From Spodoptera frugiperda (lineage: Eukaryota; Arthropoda; Insecta; Lepidoptera; Noctuidae), in NCBI RefSeq assembly GCF_023101765.2, contig NC_064242.1:6312327-6376326 (forward strand): a stretch of 64,000 nt of DNA, given 5' to 3'. The translations under genes were made by a program, and so were the position numbers. Shown piece by piece: positions 49,204-61,285 of this stretch; positions within the stretch are counted from its first letter, which is position 1, and each line of letters opens with the position of its first letter. The notes beneath the pieces were generated by a model. That model was not told the DNA's origin. It searched no databases and saw only the letters and a list, made by a program, of their open reading frames with translations.

Positions 49204-50813
49204 TCATACACAACCATACTCGTACCAAATTGCCGATTCTTTCGAGTTATCCGTTTTCTCATTCCGATTTATAGACCTCCTATCATTTCTGAGATCGTCT
49301 CTTTCCGGCAAGCTCTCTTCTACTGCAGATCTCGGATGTTCAGACATTGACCTGTGTTGATCTGTGGCTGGTCGATCATTCATGCTTTGACAGGCACCAT
49401 CACCAATTACAGTCGAAATTCGATTGTATACCAAGTAAGTTGGGTTTTCTTTGATAGGTGTACTTTGTGGCTTAGTATTCAGATTAGCACTAGCATCTTC
49501 ATCTGCTACGTACACCGTGCGCCTGGTGCCTGCTGTGCCAAATGGTGTTGGTGTTGATGCTGCAAAAATAATTAGATCATAATCAAGCATTATTTTTAAC
49601 AAAGTTAAACTATTTAAAGACTAATTATTTATAATGTACCTGCTGGTAGTCCCGTGTCGCCTTCTAGACCTTGGAAACTATTTCTATGGGTAGGTGGAAC
49701 TGCTTTATGTGGTCGTCGTCTCAACGATGCTCTGATAAGCGCATCGTCACCTCCGCCGCTGTGTATCGAAGTTCCAGAAAGCCTCCGCACAAAATTACTT
49801 TCACTGGTCAATCTAGTTGAATCCAAACTTGGAATTGATCCACTCATGTCAATGTTATCCGATTTTTTCAAAAGTTTGTCATCGAACCTTCTTGTGAAAC
49901 TAGAATCTATGCTGTGTCTGGGGGATTCCGCACTGGGATTTGAAGAACCTTGATCTTGATCAGAATTTTTCGATATTTTTTCTAGCTCTTGGCTACCAGG
50001 ATCTGATTCACCCGATTCCGATCCAGCCAATGTAAGCTGAGATTTCGATCGACTGGCGTCTTCAATTCGTTTGTTGTTTCTTGTTGGTACTTTATTAATC
50101 AAATCTGTACCAGCTTTCCGCACCCTCTTCACAAATGACGCACCAAAGCCACGTCTTTTTGTGGTACAGTTATCCAACTTTTTGTAATGTTCCATAATTT
50201 TTTCTTCTAATTTTTCTTTTTGACGACATAAGGCATTCACTTTATCTGCAAACATTTTTTCTTCTTCATGATAATGCTGTTTATCTTTTAGTGAATGAGC
50301 AAGTAGTTCGTGATATTGAGTCAACAGTTGTGACACGTGATCCATCAAAGAACGCCTGTCTGCATCTAAACTCTTATTCATTTGAATTAACATTTCACAA
50401 TGTTGGTTAGTCTTATTAATTTCTAATTCCATACTGGTTATAATCTCAACTTTTGTGTTAACTTCTCCAGAGATCTCAGTATTTCTTAATTTCAGTTGAG
50501 TAACTTCACTTCTAAGATTTCTATATTCTTCTTGCATATTTCTGTACTCATTCTTTAATCTGTCACTTGCTGTAAAGAGGTTCCTGAAGTCATCCTTGAG
50601 TTTAGAATGCTCAGCTCTAAGATTAACCAGGTTTCTGGATTCAATCTTTAAGTTTTCTCTTTCAGCTTCGAAATCTGACACCTTCTTCTCATACTGTGCT
50701 AACTTTTCTTTTAATTCCCGATTTTCAAGTTTTAGATCTCTGACAGCGATTTTAACAGGTTCTCTTTCACTGAGCAAAGTTTCATACTCAGTGTTAAGCT
50801 GTTCATGAAGTGT
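49204..50813 (-). CDS. Girdin/Daple family protein, C-terminal part cut by the gap (left copy)
   Basis: Two exons remain: 50813-49640, entering from the N gap, and 49559-49204, with TGA at 49204-49206. The 80-bp intron splits an Ala codon. The visible protein begins in coiled coil, contains the family hallmark RQKEKLEEKIM at the coiled-coil end, then a Ser-rich basic tail, and ends WYEYGCV. It is identical in amino acids to the right copy over the shared part; eight silent differences are visible in the larger exon. The upstream part is missing only because the contig ends. A start codon inferred beyond the gap (near 50918) is false, since that sequence belongs to the other allele's intron region. 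Confidence 0.9.
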
Positions 50814-50833
50814 NNNNNNNNNNNNNNNNNNNN
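50814..50833. other. Assembly gap, 20 N
   Basis: A run of exactly 20 N, presumably a placeholder of arbitrary size between two contigs. It lies exactly at the end of one copy and the start of the other copy of the duplicated segment. Confidence 0.98.
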
Positions 50834-53576
50834 AGATGTAGAATATTATGGACCTGGATGTATTTGATATGTTAAGATTAAATAAACATACAATTAAAAT
50901 CTTATTGACATTGAACATACGATTAGGTTAAGTTTGCCATTTTAATTCAATATTGTTTTGTTAATCATTTTCATAAACAAGTATTTTTTCAGAAACCTAA
51001 AATATTGTTACTTATATTAAAAAAAAATTATAGATACAGTTTTGTGATGACAACATTGAATCTCAAAATAAATATCGTGCACAATGCACATAATATAAGT
51101 ACAGATACTATGAAAAAAATATACATATTTCAGAAACTAATACATGTAGTTATTCAAAGTATTTCCCATTACTGTACCTACTCATAATACGTACTTTAAG
51201 TACATAATGGAGGTCAACAAGCCAATTATGTTCACAGGTCATTTGTAGGATAGTATCTACGTAGTCTACCAACTATTTGGACACCTACCTTCTTTTTATT
51301 TTATTATAATAAATAATGCCATGATTCGAGAACGTTCTTGCGACTATTTTTCCTAATAGTAGCGTAGAAAAAATATATTTATTGAGTTTCTATTCTTTTT
51401 TTCATTCATCCTTCTGTGTCCGTAATGAATGCAAGGCAATTAATAAATGTCATTGGAAGTATACCAATTCAGAAATAATTTTGTTTGTACCTGGTACCTG
51501 CCTGGTCCCTGTGTGAAACTTGATTCAGTTTCTTTGTACCACAACGGCATAGGTTAACCAGGGCAAGTCACAAACACAAACAAGTGAAACAGGTATGTCA
51601 GTGACGTAGAGACAAGCCCCCGCGCCAACCAGGTATTATTAAGAAATCAAAACAAGTTATTGCTATAAGCAGAAGTGCTAACATTTATGCAAATAATCGT
51701 GCTTCAGCAATCTGCGATCAACGATGACGAGAACTAAACATTGATTAGATAACTGCAGAATATTGTTCAAATTCACCTTTTGGTCATTATTTAAAAGAAA
51801 GTGACGCGAACAAAATAACTAATGCGACTACATAAATGTTACGACATACAACTAGACGTTAAAAGTAATTAAGCATGGATTTATTTTACACGCGAAGGGC
51901 AATCATTGGTCATAGTATCCATACCTAAGTACTTAAGAAATCTTCGACCTCAAGTTTCTGTTTTATTCAGACGATGAAACTCACCTAGTTAACATAAAAT
52001 ATTAATAACGTTATCAAACGTTATCAGAACCGCGTCTAGCTGTGAAGCCGCTATATCGAATAGTATAATAGCAGCAGCACCCGGTAGCAGAGAATTCGAT
52101 TTTTATGCTATTTATAGAACACATTGACGACTTCGATAACAAACGCTAAACAAGGGATTTCCTGGTGCCGTCGAATGTAAGAAACCTGTAGTAACATTGT
52201 GATTGTTTTTGGTTTTGTTTTTTGTACAATGTTATTTAGTGGCATATTTCAAAATACAATACATATTTAACTCAAAACTACAATTTCACACCAGACTTTC
52301 TGTCTTGGTTCATTGCCAAGTCTAATTTTAACAGGCTAGGTACCTTTCTGATCCTGTATCTGCATTCTCTAATTAAATAAAGCTGAATAGTTTGTGTTGT
52401 GGAATGCAATTATTTTCGTAAAACGTTAGAAATTTCTACTATTCTAGATATGTTCCATAGTGCTATCTATCAGACATCATCACATCTCAAAATCCCTTTT
52501 CTTTCATTCTGTCTCTACAACATTATATGTAATTATTTATGTAGAAAGCAATCTCATATGAATATATATCTGTGTGACGTCATATCTTATCACACGCCCC
52601 AGCTACATTCAAATTCATGCGCTTAGAAACAAGTTAAGCTCCTTAAAGAAATTACGAAATATACGAATTTATACTTTTATCAATGGGCAATCGAAGATTT
52701 ATGCTATTTAGACTTTATTATGATATATTGCTGCGTGTGATTACTTATTAAAAGATAAAAAAATTACAACTTTGGAAAAGAAACACAGACTGAAACAAGG
52801 ATTGGATGCCATTGTAGTGGTGATAGAAGAAAAGTGATAGAAAAGTAAAGTAATGATTGAATGACTAAGTACATGCTTTAAACTACATAACTAATGGACA
52901 ATCTTGTAGAAATAATGCAAAACCTTCCCTACTTGGCTAAGAATTAGGAACATGATATAGCATTCTAAGAATGTTTATAATCTATGTGCACGTGTTCCGA
53001 CCGCAAGACCGGTTCGCGCAAAACGAACGCAAAGAGAATGTAATCTTATTTCTAAGGCAATAGAACATTCTACTAATTACCCAGGAAAACTATTTTAAGC
53101 GTGCCAAATACGCAGTTGTGCATTCATTATACATTTTAGTACAGTTATTGCATACACACAAGTCTATAAACAATACACAAACAACTAGTAAAAAAACTTA
53201 AATATGTAAAGCAAAATCTCAGAATTACGATAAACTGCTTTATGACTTCTACATAAATACTAACCACAATTTAACCAAGCACAATTCAGAACAATATGAC
53301 CACTCTGCCAAAATGGCAACAAATCAACAAAAGCTGTTAGTCAACAACACATATTATCCATTACTAATGTCTAATCCATGGTACTTGGTACTCAAGGATA
53401 AAGAGCTTTGGCATAGTGTCTATATTCTGCAAACATTTATTATGCAGATCATGATTCCAAATAATTTGTGACTGATTTCCTATAGTTAGTAATTACCAAA
53501 TCAGTGCAATACTCGAGATGAAAAATGTGCAGTAAGCAAACTATAAAATGGATATTAAATTACAAGAAGTACTCAC
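50834..53576. other. Intron 1 sequence of the six-exon gene (other allele)
   Basis: Matches 38752-41509. The rest of the intron and exons 2-6 do not follow on this side, because the contig begins at 50834. No independent features seen. Confidence 0.75.
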
Positions 53577-53647
53577 TTGGCTGGTTTACTTTTCATCCAA
53601 GCAGGAAGTGTGAATCCATCCTTAATCTCAGGGTCACTTGACGCCAT
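53577..53647 (-). pseudogene. Orphan exon 1 of the six-exon gene (right copy)
   Basis: The same 71 bp as 41510-41580, with ATG at 53647 and donor GTGAGT following 53577. No exon 2 lies downstream before the gap, so as assembled it cannot make the protein. It is an allelic exon stranded by the assembly, not a decayed gene. Confidence 0.8.
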
Positions 53648-55663
53648 TATAATGTCAGAATGATAAAAAAGGGGAAAAATGTAAATAAATTCACTTAATT
53701 ACAGAGAATAAAAAGACAACTGTCTTGAACATAAACTAGAAACTGAATGATGTTTTATCTTGAGCAGAAATGATAAGATTGTTTCAGTTGGCAATAACAT
53801 ATGACAACATTACGAAACAAGAAAAAATATTGAAGATTTGACTTTAATAATAACAAGAAATTATTAAACTAAATGAATTAACTAAGTAGTGCTCAAGACA
53901 CCTGGGGTTCACTAGACTTCATTAAAAGAGAAGATGAAGCCATCTGAAACAAAAAATGGCATCATTTTATTTCAAATAAAATCTTTGAAGACTGTTATTT
54001 TCTTAGTTACAACTACTGTTAAATTAATACCATGAGAAGATTTAGAAGAATCCAGTGAAAGTATTTTGTTTCATGTTATTTTTATAAACCACACTGAACC
54101 AATATTATTGTCTTAAAGTTAAACACACCTTGGCCTGGATGCTCAGAACTCACAAGAGCGACACAAACAAATGTTAACATGTGACTAAACTCAGTATGCA
54201 TTACATTTTCCTTGTATTTATTTGTTAGCACAGCTCTTTTATGTCTATCAATATAATCCCACTCATAATTTAGTCACATGCAATACAGAACTGAATTTCA
54301 AACAATGAAAGTACTATGTGTAACTAATAGCTTGTAGGTTACACATTGGACATACAGGCTTAAATGTGGGCCTCGATTATATTTACAAACAACCTGCACC
54401 ACTACAATAGACAATACAATTTTAAGTAATGAACCAAATAAACAGTTTTCTTTTGAACTTATCTTTGGAATTGCAAATGCAAACAAGAAGTAAAATTGTG
54501 TTATTTAAAAAGACCACATGCAATAAATGAACATGTAGTGTAGTGTCTTTTAAATTATTTTGATACATAATATTGCCACTTGCCTGTTTAGATTCACTCA
54601 TTATTTTAAACCTACATGCAACTACATAAAGTTTCAATGTACATAAAGACCCATATCAAAATATTGCCACATTTCCTCATTGTGACACAGAGTTTACATG
54701 AACAATTGATTATTTTTTCCTATGTTCATTGCTTTAGAAGCCCCTATGCAATTGGTAGGTAGTACATTGCATAACTGCAACGTATGTACATCAATATAAT
54801 ACACATCCATCACGAGGCAAACCCACGAGACGGTAATGTTAGTTTCAATGTCACGACAATCACAATCTAATTATTGGTACACGCAAAATAACACATGTTC
54901 TAGTTACCAACAAATAAATAACCACGTAGGCAATCGTCACCAACAACATTTTATAGTTATAAGATAGACGAAACTAAGTATTTACATTGTAATAACCAAG
55001 CATTTAACGTAAATGTTTATAAATAAAAGATATTAGATGATGTAAAATATACCCGAACCACCAAGATGAACATTTGTTACACCACGGAATGCATTTATCT
55101 CTAAATATATCAATACCACTGTTATATTACATTAAAGATTTATATTATTAAGTATAAAAAATATATTACTTACAGTTTCAAGAATAATTTCTGAGGCACA
55201 AATGATATTCAGCATTCTAACGAGTTTATGAAACACCCAATGTACGAGAGAGACTAACAAATAAAACAAAGACAATTCAATATGGCAACCTAACCTGGCA
55301 TTTTAGCAATGCCATAGACAAAGAGCTACCCACAGACTAAAAGGCCAACCATACAGAACAAAACAAGTAATACATGAAATATTATATTACTTTCAAAATT
55401 AGTTATTATAATATGTATATAGGTAGAATACATATTTTTATCGGATTACAACCAGAAAAATAGTCTCGATGGATTTGCTCCATCTCATCTCAATCATCAT
55501 TCAGTCAGCTGATATATCAAAAATTGACACTGACAGCAAGTCAATTTGACATATATTTTAGGTTATATATGTGACAAATGAAATTCTTCATTTGAGATGC
55601 AATAAAAACAAACTGTTGTAACTCATAATAATACTACCTCATTAAAATTTTTAAGAATTCTCC
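53648..55663. other. Leader region and divergent promoter (right copy)
   Basis: Equivalent of 41581-43586, with the same possible upstream frame (53893-53943), the leader donor GTAAGT near 55165-55170, and the presumed divergent promoter after it. Small indels distinguish it from the left copy. Confidence 0.5.
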
Positions 55664-56228
55664 ATGATGTCTAACGAGGAACCCACTGACCTGGATTGGG
55701 TGCAGCTCCGCAAAGAAATGGGAGCGCACCAGCATGTCGAAACAACTAGTGAAAAATTCGGAAGAAAATTTTCTGAGAATCCTTTCGTTCCTATCGGTAT
55801 GATCGTAGAGCATTTTAGTTGAAAATTTATCAGTTTTATCACATTAATATAATGTCTATGCTGTATTCCAATGTATTTATCCTCTTGGAAATGAACTTTC
55901 ATAGTAGCTATTAACAAGATACTTATGCAATAGCTTAAAATATGATAACCAGATTATTGCTCAATATTTTTTCATGCAATAGGAATAAAGAAACATCAGA
56001 CAAAGTTATGGCGCCAATGTTAATTAAAAACCAACAAAAATATATTGTCACTTTCCAGGGTGTTTTGCCACAGCAGGAGCTCTGTCATATGGACTTTGGA
56101 GCTTCAGAACAGGGCGCAAAAAGATGTCTCAGCAAATGATGCGACTCAGAATAGTCGCACAAGGATTTACAATCACTGCTTTAGTTGTTGGTGTCATGAT
56201 GACAACCGGGAAAAGTCTAACAAAGTAG
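55664..56228 (+). CDS. HIGD2A: HIG1 domain protein, HIGD2A type (right copy)
   Basis: Exons 55664-55796 and 56059-56228 encode the same 100 residues as the left copy. There are three silent changes (in Arg, Glu and Thr codons). The intron is 9 bp longer. The HIG1 motif Q-x3-R-x-R-x3-Q and both hydrophobic segments are unchanged. Most likely the second allele of one gene. Confidence 0.92.
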
Positions 56229-57464
56229 TTTCTGCGATTCATTTGATATTATTGATTTTACAATTTTCAATAAGACACAATGGATATTTAAGTAGTATTT
56301 TTATTAAATAGAATAATCTCATCTGAGGTATTTTTAATATATGTCATCATAGTATATTAGCATGTTGAGTATTCAAACACTGAAATGTAAAACACACATA
56401 TTTTTTAGTCAATGTTTTAGGAGTTTGTAAATAAAAACGATAAGGTTCTTGTGCTTTGCTGGTTGTTGCATAATAATTGATTAATTTATTCATATTGCCC
56501 AGCTAAAAAAATGTAAATTAAGTAGTATAAATATTATATAATGTTTAATCTGTAAATGCATCATGCTTGTTTTTGCTTTTAAAGTTTTAATCTACCCTCT
56601 AGATGTAAATCATGAGAGTATATTTTTATAGCAATATAAGCTTCTTTCAAATTCAGCATAATAAAATGTAGACCATAATGTTTTTCCTATCAATCACCCC
56701 AAATTTATAGCATTGTCTGTATTTTTCAAAGTACATGTAGAAAATATAATACTTTTATGTAGTATTCTTGGATTTTAAAAATAAGAGAGAGATTTGACCA
56801 CACATCAACCATTCCAAAATACTTGGTTAAAAACTGCATACTATAGTACTTGTACATCAAAGTTGCTAGTAGTATGCTTAAAGTTTCACCTTACTATGCT
56901 TACTACTTGAGTAAAACAGTTTAATGTCTTCCCTAGCCACTTGACCGAGGTCTTTTGTGGATTAAAATCCCATACATTCCATAAAAATAAAAAATTACCA
57001 CAATGTTGTAATACGACAGAATATAAGACAAACTGCTTGCTGAAAAGAAAGCCGTTGCTTTTGCTTGAAAAGATGCTGCCGCCTTCATAGTACTCTAATT
57101 AGTAAACCAAAATTGAAATTAATAACTAATGTGTTCTTATTTTTGTGCCAAATGACCAGTATTCAAAACTTAAAAAAGCGCTGTATGGTGGATCGATCGT
57201 AGACTATTCATTCATTTTTCATAATTCATTCATTTCACTGTCATGTAAAAGGTTCATGTCAGACAGTAAAAGTTCAATGGGTTCAATCAATCAATTATTT
57301 TTGTTTTTGTTGACGCTCTCCCACTCAGTTCCTATTATTTTTACACATTAAAAACATGAAGATAGTCATTATTTTAGAAACAACTAGATGATATAAATTG
57401 CTCTGTATTGGACAGTGTATTTAGAAAATATATTAATTTATCAGAAATACCCACCTACCTAATA
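56229..57464. other. Spacer between HIGD2A and TASP1 (right copy)
   Basis: Equivalent of 44143-45373, with numerous SNPs and small indels. No gene seen; the + frame at 57145-57351 is unsupported and is not kept in the left copy. Confidence 0.6.
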
Positions 57465-58945
57465 ATGAATGGGTTTATAGCTGTGCATTGTGGTAATTTA
57501 TTTTTTTACGATAAAAGACGTAAATTAAAATAGATCGGATAATATGTTGTAACCATTACCGTAATCTAGTAGCTACTAAGTTCTACAACAAATTTCAGGT
57601 GCTGGTTATCACAGTGATACATTGAAAAAGGAATATCAAAAAACTTGTTATCTAGCATGCAGGAAAGCTGCCACTGCCCTCCAGCAAGGTGGTAACGCCG
57701 TAGATGCGGTAGAGAAGGCCATAATAGGTTAGTATTTTCTATTGATTTTTCATACCCTCCATTCCAATTGGTATTGAAATCTATATGAAAATAACAGTTT
57801 ATGAGTGACTAATTAACTTACCTGCCTGCCCATCAATTTATTCTCAATTATTATCCTATCGTTTTGTTATTATTCCAGAATTAGAAAATAGTCCACTAAC
57901 TAATGCTGGCTATGGATCAAACCTAAGTTGGAATGGCACTGTAGAATGTGATGCTTCTCTCATGAATGGTCAAACATTGCATTTTGGAGCCTGTGGAGCT
58001 GTTTCAAATGTATGGAATCCAATCACATTAGCCAAACAGTTGTGCATAAAACAATGTGATAATTTGTCTTTGGGTCGAGTCCCTCCTTGCATTCTTACTG
58101 GACATGGAGCTCGTTCTTGGGCACAAAGACTGGGACTAGAAATTGTAGAAGATCACAAAATGGTCTCAGCACGCGCATTTCGAAACTATAAACATTGTAA
58201 AAGAAAGCTGAAAAGATATTCCATACAAAATGATATTAAATTTAGTCCTCTAGACACAGTTGGGGCAATTTGTGTGGATTCTAATGGTATTGTAGCTTCT
58301 GGAGCTAGTTCTGGTGGTGTTTCATTGAAGCATGAAGGCAGAGTTGGCCAGGCTGCATCTTTTGGCAGTGGAGTTTGGGCAGTAATGAGCAGGGATGGCA
58401 CAAAACCTTCAGTGGCCTCTTGCACCTCTGGATGTGGGGAACATTTGATCAGAACACAGCTGGCTAAAAATTCTGCAGAAAGTTTGCTTGACCCTTCTCC
58501 AGTTTTAGGACTTGACAAATGTTTGAAAGAAAATTTCCTACAGTCACCTTTTTTATGGGATGTCCCCGATAGGCTTGGTGGAACCTTAGCTTTGAAATTT
58601 GATGCACTGAATGGAGAAGGAGAATTACTTTGGGGGCACACTACAAAAACAATGTGTATTGGATACATGTCAACTGAAAGTGACAGACCAAAGGTATAGA
58701 CTATACTTTTTCATGTTTTGAAATTGTAACCAATGTTTTTCCAAACGTTTGGTTGATGAAACATGATTATAATATGTATTAATTTCGTACATTTTCAGTG
58801 CATAATTTCTTATCTGCCACAAAAGGTGGAACCAGGCCAGAAAGCAGTTGTATCAGGACAGTCATTCAAACTGTCAATGCAGCCCTGTCCTGTACAGTGG
58901 GAGGTAAAAGCAGAGTCTGGTTGTAATGGATCTCTTCTAGAATAA
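57465..58945 (+). CDS. TASP1: Threonine aspartase 1, taspase (right copy)
   Basis: Exons 57465-57492, 57599-57727, 57879-58693 and 58799-58945 give the same 372-residue protein, with catalytic Thr179 and its LDTVG context intact. I count nine silent differences from the left copy and no replacement. The introns differ by several substitutions, most clearly the last one. Neither copy shows a stop, frameshift or lost catalytic residue, consistent with alleles. Confidence 0.93.
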
Positions 58946-58970
58946 TGTAATATATTTAGATGTAAGCACA

Positions 58971-59007
58971 AATAAATAAAATGTGTGAAGTGCAGTTGGA
59001 AAATAAA
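58971..59007 (+). terminator. TASP1 polyadenylation signals (right copy)
   Basis: The same AATAAA cluster as in the left copy, just after the TASP1 stop. Confidence 0.6.
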
Positions 59008-61285
59008 GTTCATAGTACCATGTGGTTTTTTATTTAATCATTCACTCTACACTGGCAGATGTTATCTTCAGTAAGGACAATATAAAGTTAATAAATAATA
59101 ATTTTATTGACTTATTTTGTATTGTCCTAATATTTCAAAGAAAACACAATGCAATGTTTAATAAGAACTGTATTCGAGAAGTTAAATGTGTGTGCTAAAA
59201 TATAAATTCGGTGAGAGGCATTTATTAAGTACCTTACTATAATAAAGTAAATTACAAATAATATCAAAAAAATGGAGTTAAAATCATAAGTCATTGTATG
59301 TCCATGGATAAATAAATCAGTACATTTTTGTGCTTCACCTAAATTAGGAAAAAGTAGCCTTTACTTCAATTATTACCAAATAATTTGGAAGTCAGACATT
59401 TTTTGTCAAAAGCTGTTTATCAAATAAATATTATAATCACACTTTAAACAATTTTCTGCAATGATTTCATCACAGTGATGAAAAGCACCATCTTTAGTAC
59501 CAATAAACAAGTATATTATTAACATTCGATTAAATCAAATTATGGGGCATCAAAAGGCACTAGTCTACAACAATAATGTACTTGCTGCTATTTAATAACT
59601 GTTTCAGAGGTCCACTGCTAAGTATATTTCTATGAAAAACAAATATACATCATCCAATTTATAATGAATTGAATATGAGAAAGATTTACAAAGTTTTTTT
59701 AGTTGTTAACACAATAAACTTAATCTACCTATTTATGATCGCAAAGTACCTACGACAATGCAACATAAGCTGTCATATTACGTTTGTTTGTACTGGAACA
59801 AAATGTGTAATGAAATATTAATAAAGATTACTGTAACTGTAATAATATCATTAACTTCTTATTAAAAGAAACTAGAGATAAACATACAAAATAGGTACAC
59901 TAAGTACTTGTACAATAATAACATACAAATAAAATATATTTGTACATAAGTGCTTGACACACAAAATATAAGTAAAGAATATCATACAATATGTACCAAA
60001 AGCTGATGGTTAACTTTATTGTGATTATTTTTATAGAATACATTATTTTGAACAATATAATCATGGTAATATAAAAGCAATGGTTTTGTCATTTTGGTAC
60101 ATTGCATTACATACACATGTTATGTTAGACGAGGAGTCTAATAAAAAGAGAGCATTCAGTACCTATTCCATTCTCGTCACAACCATCGCTAAATTTATAA
60201 ATTCTATGTACAAAATAATTTACTCCAGAAAAATAATATTCCATATTTTCGGCATTTTCAGCTTGGTACATAGTATACGGAAAGATAACCTATCAAATAC
60301 ATACACTGAGAAACGATAATACAATAATATTATGTATTCCAGAAGTCACAGATATCACTGGCAAGGCAATAAACTAAGAAAAACATCACAAAGTGTAGGT
60401 ATTGTATTAATCAAACTACAAATTAAACTTATATTTACATGAATAAAAAAGATTTACATAAATTTTATTGATGCATCTTAATAGCCTCAAAATAAGTTTG
60501 AGTATTAATCTCAAAAAGTAAAGTAAATAAAATGTATTTAATCTAAAATAGTAAATTATTTGGTCCTGTAAAATAAAATTGATCCATACATTACATTAAA
60601 ATTATTCCACTGTTAAATAGCAAGCTTTATGCTATTATGTTGTTAGTCTTTACTACACCGGTAAATCATATATGCTAGTAAATTACTGTAAACTAATTAT
60701 ACTAAGAAGAAATGTTCCTAAAGAGAGAAAAAACAGGCTTCATTTACGTGATTCTATTTGTAGACAATTATATTTTAGAACAGCTGCCCTAAATGTTTTG
60801 TACAGTGCGTAAAGTTTAAAATAAATATCAACAAACAAAAATCTTAGTCATGTCTAGGTACCATTCATACCTTTTTCATAGAAAATAAATTAAGTTTGTA
60901 CTTAATTTTATTATTTCAAAATAATTAGCTGCCTTATAAACCATGATTATTGATGCATCCAAACTATGAAACCTAATTTTACGTACTATGCTGTTTATTA
61001 TTTACTGATATTCGTGTCATAGACGTTTACGTTACAGGTTTTAAAGCTAAACAGGAAATTTATTGTCACCCATATCAACAAAGTAAATGCCAACTAATAC
61101 TGGTTCAAAATAAAATAAAAAAGTATTTTATCACATTATCAAAACATTGCCAATTTGTCTTAAGTATGTTTGCAATATTCCAACCGCGCGATCATATCGA
61201 ATATCAAAATACAAGGCATCTCATCAGTCTGTAATACATTCCCAACTTCCATCCTAAATTAGTCAATAAACATTCAAAAAATACC
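59008..61285 (-). other. Probable Girdin/Daple 3' UTR (right copy)
   Basis: Equivalent of 46917-49203. It has no coding frame and only scattered differences from the left copy. Confidence 0.4.

Larger units (their letters stand above)
38752..50813 (+). repeat. Left copy of a 12,062-bp duplicated segment
   Basis: It matches 50834-62895 over its whole length in the same orientation, with scattered SNPs and small indels. The coordinate offset is 12082 at both ends and moves between about 12067 and 12091 inside. It contains exon 1 of the six-exon gene, HIGD2A, TASP1 and a truncated Girdin/Daple 3' end. Its left edge is continuous with intron 1 of the six-exon gene; its right edge is the N gap. 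The best reading is one of two alleles retained by the assembler. Confidence 0.95.

Noticed and set aside
49629..50918. Girdin frame extended through the N run with a Met start near 50918
   Set aside because: The part beyond the gap matches intron 1 of the six-exon gene on the other contig, so the extension is not real.
54298..54637. Minus-strand frames repeated in both copies (also 42224-42412)
   Set aside because: They recur only because the DNA is duplicated. They fall in the leader region with no coding signal.
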